DNA from: Marinobacterium_D sp050908845
GTDB lineage: Bacteria; Pseudomonadota; Gammaproteobacteria; Pseudomonadales; Balneatricaceae
Assembly: GCF_050908845.1 (NCBI RefSeq)
Contig: NZ_CP194171.1
Span: 744,001-808,000 of the forward strand
Direction: 5' to 3'
DNA: 64,000 bases
This document shows positions 1-7,787 of the stretch, piece after piece (position 1 is the first letter of the stretch; every line of letters starts with the position of its first letter). The translations under genes were made by a program, and so were the position numbers. The notes below the pieces were generated by a model. It searched no databases and was not told the DNA's origin. It was given only the letters and a program-made list of their open reading frames with translations.

Positions 1-680
1 TAGGGGCCGACAAACTCGGCGGCATCGATAACGCCGCGCTCCAGTGCCGGGAAGATCTCACCGCCCGGCAGCAGTACCGGGTTCACGCCCAGCTCCGAGT
101 ACACCTTGCCGGCCAGGCCCGGGATACGCATCTTCAGACCCTTGAGGTCATCCACGCTCTCCAGTGGCTCGCGGAACCAGCCGGTCATCTGTACGCCGGT
201 GTTACCCATCGGGAAGGCGATCAGGCCGTACTCGGCATAGATCTCGTGCCACAGCTCCAGGCCGCCACCATGGTAGAGCCAGGCGTTCATGCCCTGGGTG
301 CTCATGCCGAAAGGTACGGTTGTGAAGTACTGGGCAGCCGGGATCTGGCCGGCCCAGAAGTAGGCGTTGGCGGCGTTCATCTCAACGGTGCCGGCAGCCA
401 CGGCGTTAAAACCTTCCATGGCAGGAATCAGTTCGCCGGCGGCGAAGTGCTGAATATTGATGCGGCCGCCAGACATGACTTTGACCTTCTCGCAGAAATC
501 CATCGGGCTACCCGGGCCCTGCACGTAGAAAGGAGCTCCCGGCGGATAGGCGTTAGTCATCTTGAAGTTAAACGTTTCCTGGGACGCGGCGGCACGCGCG
601 ATAGCCGGGGCGCCGATGGTGGCGCCGACGGCGGTTGAAGCCAGAGCTGCACCGATGAATTTGCGTCGTTTCATAGTCAT
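1..680 (-). CDS. TRAP transporter solute-binding receptor (DctP-type), 5' part only
   Basis: This is the periplasmic receptor of a TRAP (tripartite, ion-gradient driven) uptake system, and its 3' end lies outside the window. The start is the ATG at 678-680, with AGGAG eight bases upstream. The N-terminus reads MTMKRRKFIGAALAST followed by a hydrophobic stretch and an Ala-rich cleavage region, so a twin-arginine-type signal is likely. The mature part (FNFKMTNAYPPGAPF, later GLKMRIPGLAGKVYSELG and GVIDAAEF) matches the DctP fold, including the region that holds the carboxylate-binding arginine. The ligand cannot be read from the sequence; organic acids are typical of the family. The membrane subunits DctQ and DctM are not in the window and may lie further along the minus strand. 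Confidence 0.9.
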   Translation of the reverse strand, partial: MTMKRRKFIGAALASTAVGATIGAPAIARAAASQETFNFKMTNAYPPGAPFYVQGPGSPMDFCEKVKVMSGGRINIQHFAAGELIPAMEGFNAVAAGTVEMNAANAYFWAGQIPAAQYFTTVPFGMSTQGMNAWLYHGGGLELWHEIYAEYGLIAFPMGNTGVQMTGWFREPLESVDDLKGLKMRIPGLAGKVYSELGVNPVLLPGGEIFPALERGVIDAAEFVGP

Positions 681-1134
681 GTCTGTTGCTCCTGTCTAAC
701 AAAGGGATGGGCGTGATGCCCGAAACGGTTAAGACGCTGTGTTTCTGACTTTGCTAGAGCAGGGCGCGTGCCAGTTGTGCGATTGGTTCGTAACTTTATG
801 AAAATAAAAGATTTGTTGTTAGTTTTTTGTGAGCAGGTTGAGAAAGTTTCGGGATCAAAAAGAGGCGGGTGCAAAACGGGGCATGAATACAAAAGGTCGT
901 ACGAGTCGGAAATGACTAGCAGTTGTAAACGGTAAAAATGGAACTGGGGGTTTCACAGATCACAAATGGCAGCGGCAGGTTGGGTTTGGCGGCAGATGTA
1001 CTTGTTGCACCGAAAGCGGAGATGCGCACCAAATATGTGCGAAATTCATTTGGTTTGGCTTTTGTGTATACAAGGATTGGCGGGAAAACGGTGCCTTGTA
1101 TACACGGCGATTCGATCAACCTCTCTGGTTATTT
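681..1134. other. Non-coding stretch between TRAP receptor and Lrp gene
   Basis: This 454-bp stretch holds no convincing gene; the short open frames in it have neither ribosome sites nor protein-like composition. It should contain the TRAP promoter on the minus strand. It carries the paired TGTATACA palindromes listed separately and a weaker inverted repeat, ACCAAAT (1028-1034) with ATTTGGT (1048-1054). The AT-rich part around 795-835 could include the core promoter, but no clean -35/-10 pair was found. Confidence 0.6.
1064..1105. promoter_or_regulatory. Paired TGTATACA operator-like inverted repeat
   Basis: GTGTATACAAGG (1064-1075) and CCTTGTATACAC (1094-1105) form a perfect 12-bp inverted repeat. 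Each arm contains the palindrome TGTATACA, with centres 32 bp apart, close to three helical turns. No T-run follows on either strand, so this is not an intrinsic terminator. TTGTATACAA-like palindromes are typical operators of GntR/FCD-family regulators, which often control TRAP uptake genes. Assignment to the TRAP operon is inference, since the site is about 385 bp from that start codon. Confidence 0.55.
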
Positions 1135-1581
1135 TTAGAGTCTCGCGCCACCGCGACGATGCTTAACCCGCTTCAACAGGCTGTTGCACTCTACGGAGAT
1201 AATTTCCGGCCGGCCGAAGATATGGTCCTTGGCGAAGCGGTCGAAGCCCTCGTGGCTGTCGGTCAACGTGTGGATATGCAGGCTGCGCAGATCGGACATG
1301 ATATAGAGACTGACCACTTCCGGCAGTGCGGCCAGCTCCTCCGCCACCTGTTCGATCTCCTGGGGGCTGACCTTCAGGTCCACGAACATGGAGATGGTTT
1401 TGCCTAGCTTCTCCGGGTTGACCACTGCGGTGAATTTCTCGATTACTCCTTCCTCCACCAGCGCCTGCACCCGGGCGCGGGCGTAGGCTCGCGATACGTT
1501 CAGCTGACGGGCCATATCGGCAAAGGAGATGCGCGCATCCTTGATCAGAATTTTGAGCAGAGCGCTGTCGAGTTCGTTCAT
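1135..1581 (-). CDS. Lrp/AsnC family transcriptional regulator
   Basis: A 148-residue Lrp/AsnC-type DNA-binding protein of usual family length. Residues 1-60 form the winged helix-turn-helix (MNELDSALLKILIKDARISF, then ADMARQLNVSRAYARARVQAL). Residues 65-140 form the RAM/AsnC ligand-binding and oligomerisation domain. The start ATG is at 1579-1581; its ribosome site is weak. The protein lies upstream of the TRAP receptor on the same strand, so it may regulate that system or itself, but the palindromes in between look more GntR-like than Lrp-like. The effector, probably an amino acid or other small metabolite, cannot be told. Confidence 0.88.
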   Translation of the reverse strand: MNELDSALLKILIKDARISFADMARQLNVSRAYARARVQALVEEGVIEKFTAVVNPEKLGKTISMFVDLKVSPQEIEQVAEELAALPEVVSLYIMSDLRSLHIHTLTDSHEGFDRFAKDHIFGRPEIISVECNSLLKRVKHRRGGARL

Positions 1582-1839
1582 GGGCCAGGCGATCCAGGTG
1601 GAAAAACGGTTGTCAGTATACTGATTTACACCGATTGCGTGCTATCCGCCTGGGCATTGACGTTGGCCGTTGTTAACGCTTTTTTCCTTTGATTACAGTC
1701 TTTAACGGGCGTCAAAAAATTGCAGTCAGTTAGCAGCATAATTGCCATTGTGCTGTTGCAACATGAGCAGCACCAGCGTTATATGTATGGATATTCGAAA
1801 GCGTGCATACACCCACCTCCGAGCAGAAGGTTTTACAGG

Positions 1840-2160
1840 ATGTACAAGCTTTGCTTTTTCGTACCAGACTCTCACCTGGAGTTGGTCAAGGATGCCCTGT
1901 TCAAGGCCGGTGCTGGCCGCATCGGTGATTACGACAGCTGCTGCTGGCAGACGCTGGGCACCGGGCAGTTCCGGCCTCTGGACGGCGCCAATCCGCACCT
2001 TGGCCAGGTCGGTCAGGTGGAGCGTGTTGAGGAATGGAAAGTGGAACTGGTGCTGGATGATGACCTGGTGCAGTCCACGCTGATGGCGCTTCGAACCGCT
2101 CACCCCTATGAAGAGGTCGCGTTCGACCTCTGGCGTCTTATCGATCCGGACAAGCTATAA
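1840..2160 (+). CDS. NIF3/YqfO-like small protein
   Basis: A 106-residue protein starting MYKLCFFVPDSHLELVKDAL. It matches the CutA-like insert domain of the NIF3/YqfO family, which also exists as a stand-alone protein in proteobacteria. The conserved ends are the GDYDSCCW region and the HPYEEVAFDLWRL motif near the C-terminus. The ATG at 1840 was chosen because AAGG lies nine bases upstream and homologous proteins start here; an in-frame extension to 1720 has no ribosome site. Its biochemical function is unknown in the family. It ends 27 bp before the first V/A-ATPase gene on the same strand, so the two are probably co-transcribed. Confidence 0.82.
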   Translation: MYKLCFFVPDSHLELVKDALFKAGAGRIGDYDSCCWQTLGTGQFRPLDGANPHLGQVGQVERVEEWKVELVLDDDLVQSTLMALRTAHPYEEVAFDLWRLIDPDKL

Positions 2161-2187
2161 AAGAGCCTTCAGGACAGGGAGTCTGCC

Positions 2188-3570
2188 GTGACCCAATTGC
2201 TGGTACGTTATTCGCGAATCCTCGAAATCATCGGCGATATCGTCAAGGTTCATGTGCCCGAGCCGGAGGCCGGCGAGGTCTCCGAGATCGGCTATGGCGA
2301 TCTGGCCCTGATCGAAAATACCAAAGATCCCTCCCAGCTGCCGTTTATGGCACAGGTGATCCGTATTGACGGTGACGAGGTGTCGCTGCAGCTGTTCTCC
2401 GGCACCAAGGGACTGTCGACCCAGGCCGGCATACGTTTTCTCGGTCACCCGATGCAGGTGACCTTCTCCCCCAATATTCTTGGCCGCAGTTTCTCCGGTT
2501 CCGGACGCCCCATCGATGGCGGCCCGGAGCTTTCACAGGAAGCGCGTATCGATATCGATGGCCCCACGGTCAACCCGGCGCGGCGTATTCTCGCGTCGCG
2601 GATGATCCGCACCAATGTGCCGATGATCGATGTGTTCAACTGTCTGGTGGAGAGCCAGAAAATCCCGATCTTCTCCGTGGCCGGTGAACCCTATAACCGC
2701 CTGCTGGCGCAGATTGGCGCCAACGCCGATGCCGATATCGTCGTGTTTGGCGGCATGGGGCTGATCTTCGATGACTACCACTTCTTCCGTCAGGCGTTCG
2801 AGGAAGCCGGGGTACTGGCGCGCACGGTGATGTTCGTGCACCAGGGTTCCGACCCGGTGGTGGAAGGCCTGCTGGTGCCGGATATGGCGTTGGCGGTGGC
2901 GGAGCGCTTCGCCGTCGAAGAGGGCAAGAAGGTACTGGTACTGCTCACCGATATGACCGCCTATGCCGATGCGCTTAAAGAGGTGGGTATCTCCATGGAG
3001 CACGTGCCTTCAAACCGGGGTTATATCGGTGACCTCTACTCACAGCTGGCGCGGCGTTACGAGAAAGCCTGTGACTACAAGGGCGCGGGCTCGGTGACCA
3101 TCCTGTCGGTCACCACCATGCCCGGCGATGATGTTACCCATCCGGTACCGGATAACACCGGCTATATCACCGAGGGGCAGTTCTACCTGCATGATGGCGT
3201 TATTGACCCGTTTGGCTCCCTGTCGCGCCTGAAACAGCATGTGATCGGCAAGGTGACCCGCGAGGATCACAGCCAGATCATGAACACCATGGTGCGTTTC
3301 TATGCCGCTGCCCAGGATGCGGAGCAGAAGCAGGCGATGTCGTTCGAACTGACCGAATACGATGAACGCCTGCTCAAGTTTGGTGGCCTGTTCCGTGAAC
3401 GCTTCATGGATATCCGCGTCACCCTGCCGCTGGAGGAGGCGCTGGATCTCTGCTGGCAGACGCTGGCGGAGTGTTTCGAAGCCAAGGAACTGCTGATGAA
3501 GGACGCACTGGTCAGCAAGTATTTCCCTCAGCCCGGCCAGTCCAGGGTCGCACGGACGGCACAGGAGTAA
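2188..3570 (+). CDS. V/A-type ATP synthase/ATPase subunit B
   Basis: The non-catalytic nucleotide-binding subunit of the V1/A1 head, 460 residues, close to the usual length. The start is GTG with AGGGAG seven bases upstream. Where the catalytic subunit has a P-loop this protein has IFSVAGEPYNRLLAQI, so it lacks the Walker A lysine, as expected for B. Other family segments are MIRTNVPMIDVFN, VLVLLTDMTAYADAL, PSNRGYIGDLYSQLARRYE and PVPDNTGYITEGQFYL. It is the first ATPase gene of the operon, followed three bases after its stop by subunit D. In related bacterial operons B normally follows A; here A is the last gene. Confidence 0.97.
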   Translation: MTQLLVRYSRILEIIGDIVKVHVPEPEAGEVSEIGYGDLALIENTKDPSQLPFMAQVIRIDGDEVSLQLFSGTKGLSTQAGIRFLGHPMQVTFSPNILGRSFSGSGRPIDGGPELSQEARIDIDGPTVNPARRILASRMIRTNVPMIDVFNCLVESQKIPIFSVAGEPYNRLLAQIGANADADIVVFGGMGLIFDDYHFFRQAFEEAGVLARTVMFVHQGSDPVVEGLLVPDMALAVAERFAVEEGKKVLVLLTDMTAYADALKEVGISMEHVPSNRGYIGDLYSQLARRYEKACDYKGAGSVTILSVTTMPGDDVTHPVPDNTGYITEGQFYLHDGVIDPFGSLSRLKQHVIGKVTREDHSQIMNTMVRFYAAAQDAEQKQAMSFELTEYDERLLKFGGLFRERFMDIRVTLPLEEALDLCWQTLAECFEAKELLMKDALVSKYFPQPGQSRVARTAQE

Positions 3571-3573
3571 ACC

Positions 3574-4176
3574 GTGGCAAAGCTGGCGCTGAACAAGAGT
3601 TCACTGCACAGGGAAACCAGCCGGCTGAAGGCGTTTCGTCAGTTTGTGCCGGCGCTGGATCTGAAGCGCAAGCAGATACTGGCGGCCCGGCAGAGCAGCC
3701 GCCGCGCGCTTAACGAGACCCGCGGCAAGCTGGATGAGATTCTGCGCCAGGTACGTGAGCAGCTGCCGATGCTGGCGCAGAGCAAGCTCGACCTGCGCGC
3801 GCTGGTTCGTCTGGAGAAGGTGCAGGTACGCCAGGTGAATCTGGTCGGTATCGAGCTGCCGGAGATCGAGCAGGTCAGCATCCAGCGACAGCAGCACTCC
3901 CGCCTGGCCATGCCGGCCTGGGTCGACACCGCCTGTGAGCTGATCGAGCAGCGGCTGCGCCTGGAAGTGGCGTGCCGCGTGGAGCAGCAGCGCCTTGAGT
4001 GTCTGGAAATCGCGCTGCGCAAGACCACCCAGCGTCTGAATCTGTTCGACAAGGTGCTGATTCCCCGCACCGAAACCCATATCCGTCGCATCCGCATCGC
4101 CCTGTCTGATGCCGAGCGAGCCGGCGTGGTACGCGCCAAGATCGCCAAGGGCAAACGTGTGAGGGCCGCCTCATGA
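3574..4176 (+). CDS. V/A-type ATPase subunit D (central stalk)
   Basis: A 200-residue, arginine- and glutamine-rich, almost wholly helical protein, the central rotor-stalk subunit. The N-terminal stretch NKSSLHRETSRLKAFRQFV and the C-terminal NLFDKVLIPRTETHIRRIRI are the conserved ends of the D coiled coil. It starts with GTG behind AGGAG (3563-3567). Its stop overlaps the start of subunit I in an ATGA junction, pointing to translational coupling. Confidence 0.94.
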   Translation: MAKLALNKSSLHRETSRLKAFRQFVPALDLKRKQILAARQSSRRALNETRGKLDEILRQVREQLPMLAQSKLDLRALVRLEKVQVRQVNLVGIELPEIEQVSIQRQQHSRLAMPAWVDTACELIEQRLRLEVACRVEQQRLECLEIALRKTTQRLNLFDKVLIPRTETHIRRIRIALSDAERAGVVRAKIAKGKRVRAAS

Positions 4177-5966
4177 GTATCCGGCCACTGTTCAAGGTCA
4201 CACTGATCGGCATGCTCGAAGAGAAGGCCCGGGCGCTGGATGCGCTGCAGAGCCTGGGGCTGGTGCATATCGTTCCGCTGGCCTCGCGGCCGCCGGAAAA
4301 GCCACCGCAGGATCTGGGGGTGACACCGGAGCAGCTGCGCCTGGCGCTGCATTACCTGGCCAGCTGCCCTAACAAGCGGCGCCAGGTGGTCACCGAGCGC
4401 CATTTCGACCTGGTTGAGGTGGTCCATCACGTGCTGGAGAAGCGCCATCGCCGCCTGAAGCTGGAAGAGCAGCGGGATGCACTGGTGAAGCGGATCCGCG
4501 ATCTGACGCCCTGGGGCAGTTTTGAACTGCCGGGCGAGCAGGGGCTCTATGGCCAGCTGCTCTGGTTCTACCTGGTGCCGAACTACCGCATGAAAGAGGT
4601 GGAGAAGGCCAACCTGGTCTGGAGCCAGGTGCATCGCGACAACCGTCATACCTATGTGGCCGTGATCGCTGAGGAAGAGCCGCGCACCAACCAGATGCCG
4701 GTGCCGCGCACCCATACCGGTTCCATTCCGCTGACGACACTGGAGCATCAGCTGCAGGATATCGAGATCGAGCTGGAGCTGCTCGATGGCGAGCGAGAGG
4801 CGGATACGCGCTGGCTCTACCTGCTGCAGCGCTCCTTGGCCGGTAACGCCGACGCCGCTGAGCGCGCCGAAGTGGCGGACCAGACCCTGGACCGTGACGG
4901 TGTGTTTGCGATTCAGGGCTGGGTTGATACCGCGAGGGAAGAGGAACTGACCGCCTTTGCCGAGCGCAACGGGCTGGCGCTGCTGCTACACCAGCCGACG
5001 GACGATGAACTGCCACCGACCCTGCTGGATAACCCGGCTGCGCTTTCCGGCGGTGAAGATGTGGTGCGTTTTTATCAGATGCCCGGCTATCGCGCCTGGG
5101 ACCCGTCACGGGTTGTGTTCTTCTCCTTTGCCACCTTCTTCGCGCTGATCCTGTCCGATGCCGGCTATGCGCTGATGCTGGCGCTGGTGCTCGGGTTCTA
5201 CTGGAAGCGGATGGGCGAGAGTGACGCCGGACAGCGGCTGCGCATCCTCGGCTCCACGCTGGCGCTGTTCTCGCTGGTCTACGGCGTACTGGTGGGCAGC
5301 TACTTCGGCGCCGGGCCACCCCTGGGGTGGCTGGAGAGCGTCAAGGTGCTGGATGTGAACGACTTCAACAGCATGATGAACCTGTCGATCTTCGTGGGTG
5401 CGGCGCATCTGGTTATCGCCAATGGAATCAACGCCTGGCGCCTGCGAGGACGGCTGCCCGCTTTTGCCAGCGGTGGCTGGATACTGGTGATTATCGCTGG
5501 TCTGATGCTCTGGCAACTGGGCGGTTCGGCACCGATCTATGCTCTCGGCGGCACCGGGCTGCTGCTGGTGTTCGCCTGTTCCAGTGAGCGCAAGGGGCGT
5601 GATGGCAAAACCCTGGCGCTGCGCGTATTTGATGGTCTACTGGCGCTGACCGGTCTCTCCTCCATGTTCGGTGATGTGCTCAGTTACCTGCGCCTGTTTG
5701 CGCTGGGGCTGGCCAGTGCCTCGCTGGCGCTGACCTTTAATCAGCTGGCGAGCGAGGTGGCCGCCGCGCTGCCCGGTATGGGGGTGCTGCTGGAGGTGCT
5801 GATCCTGATCGTCGGTCATCTGCTGAATTTTGTTCTGGCGGTGGTCAGTGGGGTTATCCATGGCCTGCGCCTGAACCTTATCGAGTTCTACAACTGGAGC
5901 CTTTCCGATGAAGGCTATCTGTTCCAACCCTTTGCCAAGCGGGAGGTTAACCCTTGGATAACCTGA
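4173..5966 (+). CDS. V/A-type ATPase subunit I (membrane stator, a-subunit)
   Basis: A 597-residue two-part protein. Residues 1 to about 310 are soluble and partly coiled coil; they form the stator arm. From about residue 313 (VVFFSFATFFALILSDAGYA) there is a series of membrane helices ending in HLLNFVLAVVSGVIHGLRLN and LIEFYNWS, the segment that faces the proteolipid ring and carries the ion half-channels. The length is slightly below archaeal I subunits and typical of the Chlamydia/Bacteroides type. It starts four bases inside the D gene and overlaps the start of K by 13 bases. Confidence 0.95.
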   Translation: MSIRPLFKVTLIGMLEEKARALDALQSLGLVHIVPLASRPPEKPPQDLGVTPEQLRLALHYLASCPNKRRQVVTERHFDLVEVVHHVLEKRHRRLKLEEQRDALVKRIRDLTPWGSFELPGEQGLYGQLLWFYLVPNYRMKEVEKANLVWSQVHRDNRHTYVAVIAEEEPRTNQMPVPRTHTGSIPLTTLEHQLQDIEIELELLDGEREADTRWLYLLQRSLAGNADAAERAEVADQTLDRDGVFAIQGWVDTAREEELTAFAERNGLALLLHQPTDDELPPTLLDNPAALSGGEDVVRFYQMPGYRAWDPSRVVFFSFATFFALILSDAGYALMLALVLGFYWKRMGESDAGQRLRILGSTLALFSLVYGVLVGSYFGAGPPLGWLESVKVLDVNDFNSMMNLSIFVGAAHLVIANGINAWRLRGRLPAFASGGWILVIIAGLMLWQLGGSAPIYALGGTGLLLVFACSSERKGRDGKTLALRVFDGLLALTGLSSMFGDVLSYLRLFALGLASASLALTFNQLASEVAAALPGMGVLLEVLILIVGHLLNFVLAVVSGVIHGLRLNLIEFYNWSLSDEGYLFQPFAKREVNPWIT

Positions 5967-6400
5967 TTATTGCCCTGGGATGGGCGGGGCTTTACGGGCC
6001 GATGGCCCTGGGTGCTATCGGCAGTATTATCGGCTGCGCGCTGGCAGGGCAGGCGGCCTGCGGGGCGCTGCTGGAAACGGAAACCGGACACGGGCGTTAT
6101 GTCGGCATCGCCGCCATGCCCTCGTCGCAGACGATCTACGGCATCGTGGTGATGTTCTCGCTGAACCGTGAGGTCAGCATCGACAACGCGCCGGGGCTGT
6201 TTGCGGTGGGTATTCTGGCCGGTATGGCGCTGCTGTTCAGTGCGGTACGCCAGGGGCAGTGCTGCGCCTCGGCGATCAACGTCTCCAAGATCAAGCCGGA
6301 GATCTTCGGCATGTCGGTGGCGCCCGCCGCGATTGTTGAGGGTTTTGCGGTGTTCGCCTTTATCTTCGCCCTGGTGATCAGCGCCGGTATCCCGGCCTGA
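5954..6400 (+). CDS. V/A-type ATPase subunit K (proteolipid rotor ring)
   Basis: A 148-residue proteolipid with two helical hairpins, so four membrane segments. The start is TTG at 5954, five-plus bases after GGGAGG (5941-5946), inside the end of the I gene. By alignment with Enterococcus hirae NtpK, whose sodium ligands are L61, T64, Q65, Q110 and E139 with Y68 as a helper, the equivalents here are M55, S58, Q59, Q100 and E129 with Y62. The ion-carrying glutamate and both glutamines are therefore present, which favours Na+ rather than H+ coupling. This is inference from alignment. The product acts in the inner membrane with subunit I. Confidence 0.95.
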   Translation: MDNLIIALGWAGLYGPMALGAIGSIIGCALAGQAACGALLETETGHGRYVGIAAMPSSQTIYGIVVMFSLNREVSIDNAPGLFAVGILAGMALLFSAVRQGQCCASAINVSKIKPEIFGMSVAPAAIVEGFAVFAFIFALVISAGIPA

Positions 6401-6410
6401 GGGAGGCGTT

Positions 6411-7091
6411 ATGAGCGAGATGGAAAAATCCCACGCTGCCTCCGGCGTTGAAGCGCTGATCGATAGGCTGCGACTCCAGGGGGTCGAGAAGGGGCAGGAG
6501 GAAGCGGCCCAGCTGATCGAAGAAGCGCAGCACCGCGCCGACTGGCTGATAGAACAGGCGGAGCAGGAAGCGAAGCAGATTCGTGACAAGGCGAAGGCTG
6601 ATGCCGAACGTCTGCGCAAGGGGGGCGAGGATGCGCTGAAAATCGCCGCCCGCGATGTGCAGCTGCAGCTGCGCGAAGCCCTGGGCCGGGTGTTCGCCGA
6701 CCGGGTGCGTATCCTGGTAAACGAGCAACTGGACGACGCCGAATTCATGCAGTTGCTGCTGCGCGAGGTGGTCTGCACGGTGCGGGAAAACGCCGAGCTG
6801 GAAAGCAAGCCGGTGGAAGTGCTGCTGCCGGCCCAGTTTGTCGGTATCGATGAGCTGCGCCGCAATCCCAACGCCTACCGTGAGGGCAAGTTGAGTAACT
6901 TCGTTCAGCAGTTGCTGGCGGAGCAGCTGCGTGAGGGTGTCAGCTTCGATATCGGCGACCAACGCGGCCTGGTGCTGAGGTTCGAGGGCGAGGATGCCGA
7001 AATGGATTTGAGTGACCGGGCGCTGGCCGAGCTGCTGCTGCGCCATCTGCAGCCGCGCTTCAGGGCGCTGCTGGAGGGAGTGATCCGCTAG
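6411..7091 (+). CDS. V/A-type ATPase subunit E (peripheral stalk)
   Basis: A 226-residue protein. Residues about 20-90 form a long charged coiled coil (GQEEAAQLIEEAQHRADW and following), and a globular part follows, as in the E subunit of the peripheral stalk. The ATG at 6411 follows GGGAGG. It lies ten bases after K and directly abuts the DUF2764 gene. No separate G/H partner gene is seen, as in other short bacterial V/A-ATPase operons. The C-terminal domain is poorly conserved, so the call rests on the coiled coil and the operon position together. Confidence 0.87.
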   Translation: MSEMEKSHAASGVEALIDRLRLQGVEKGQEEAAQLIEEAQHRADWLIEQAEQEAKQIRDKAKADAERLRKGGEDALKIAARDVQLQLREALGRVFADRVRILVNEQLDDAEFMQLLLREVVCTVRENAELESKPVEVLLPAQFVGIDELRRNPNAYREGKLSNFVQQLLAEQLREGVSFDIGDQRGLVLRFEGEDAEMDLSDRALAELLLRHLQPRFRALLEGVIR

Positions 7092-7787
7092 ATGTCCTCC
7101 TATTACACGCTGATACCGTCCCTGCCTGCGCTGGCGCCGCTGCACAAGCTGCAGGAGCTGCCCTGTTCCACGCTAAAGCTTGAGCAGCGACTGACCATGC
7201 TCAGCGATGCGGAAAGGGATCAGCTGGATCGCGCCCTGCGCCTTTGTCAGCGCGAGCGTGCCGGGGATGAGGCGTACTCCGACAGCGATGAGGTAAGTCA
7301 CTGGCAGCAGGAACTGGCGGCCATCAAGGATCCGCTGGTGACCGAGCTGGTCGCTGATTATCTCGAGTCACGCACCCTGGTGGCGGCGCTGCGTTATCGC
7401 CTGGCGGGGCAGAGCAGTGGCGGCGACTTTAAGGGGTTTGGTCCCCGGGTCTGGTTGATCCAGCGTAACTGGCAGCTGCCGCTGTTTGGACTGGAGCACC
7501 AGTTCCCCTGGCTGGTCCGTGCCCGGGAAGCGCTGGAGGCTGGCGAGGGGCGGGTGCTGGAAACGCTGCTGCTTGAGCGGTTCTGGACCCGGCTCTGGCG
7601 TACCGAGCAGACCCAGCATTTCAGCTTTGCCGCCATTGTTGCCTACCGGCTGCGCTGGGCGCTGTCGGAGTACCGGCTGCGCTGGGACCAGACGGCGGCC
7701 GTAGATTATTTCGATCGCTGGGCGGAGGCTGCCCTGGATGAATTCAGTCTCGAACCCGATCCGATTTCGACAGGGAGTGAAGCATGA
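7092..7787 (+). CDS. DUF2764 protein of the V/A-ATPase operon
   Basis: A 231-residue soluble protein starting MSSYYTLIPSLPALAP, the pattern of the DUF2764 family. That family is found only as a neighbour of bacterial V/A-ATPase genes, classically between E and A in Chlamydia and Bacteroides. The position between E and A is kept here even though the operon is permuted. No function has been shown to my knowledge. Because these operons lack a recognisable subunit C (the socket joining stalk and ring), a role in place of C is a reasonable guess and no more. It overlaps the A gene by four bases (ATGA). Confidence 0.82.
   Translation: MSSYYTLIPSLPALAPLHKLQELPCSTLKLEQRLTMLSDAERDQLDRALRLCQRERAGDEAYSDSDEVSHWQQELAAIKDPLVTELVADYLESRTLVAALRYRLAGQSSGGDFKGFGPRVWLIQRNWQLPLFGLEHQFPWLVRAREALEAGEGRVLETLLLERFWTRLWRTEQTQHFSFAAIVAYRLRWALSEYRLRWDQTAAVDYFDRWAEAALDEFSLEPDPISTGSEA

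Noticed and set aside
1064..1105. Inverted repeat as terminator of the Lrp gene
   Set aside because: No T-run follows on either strand and each arm is itself palindromic, which fits an operator better.
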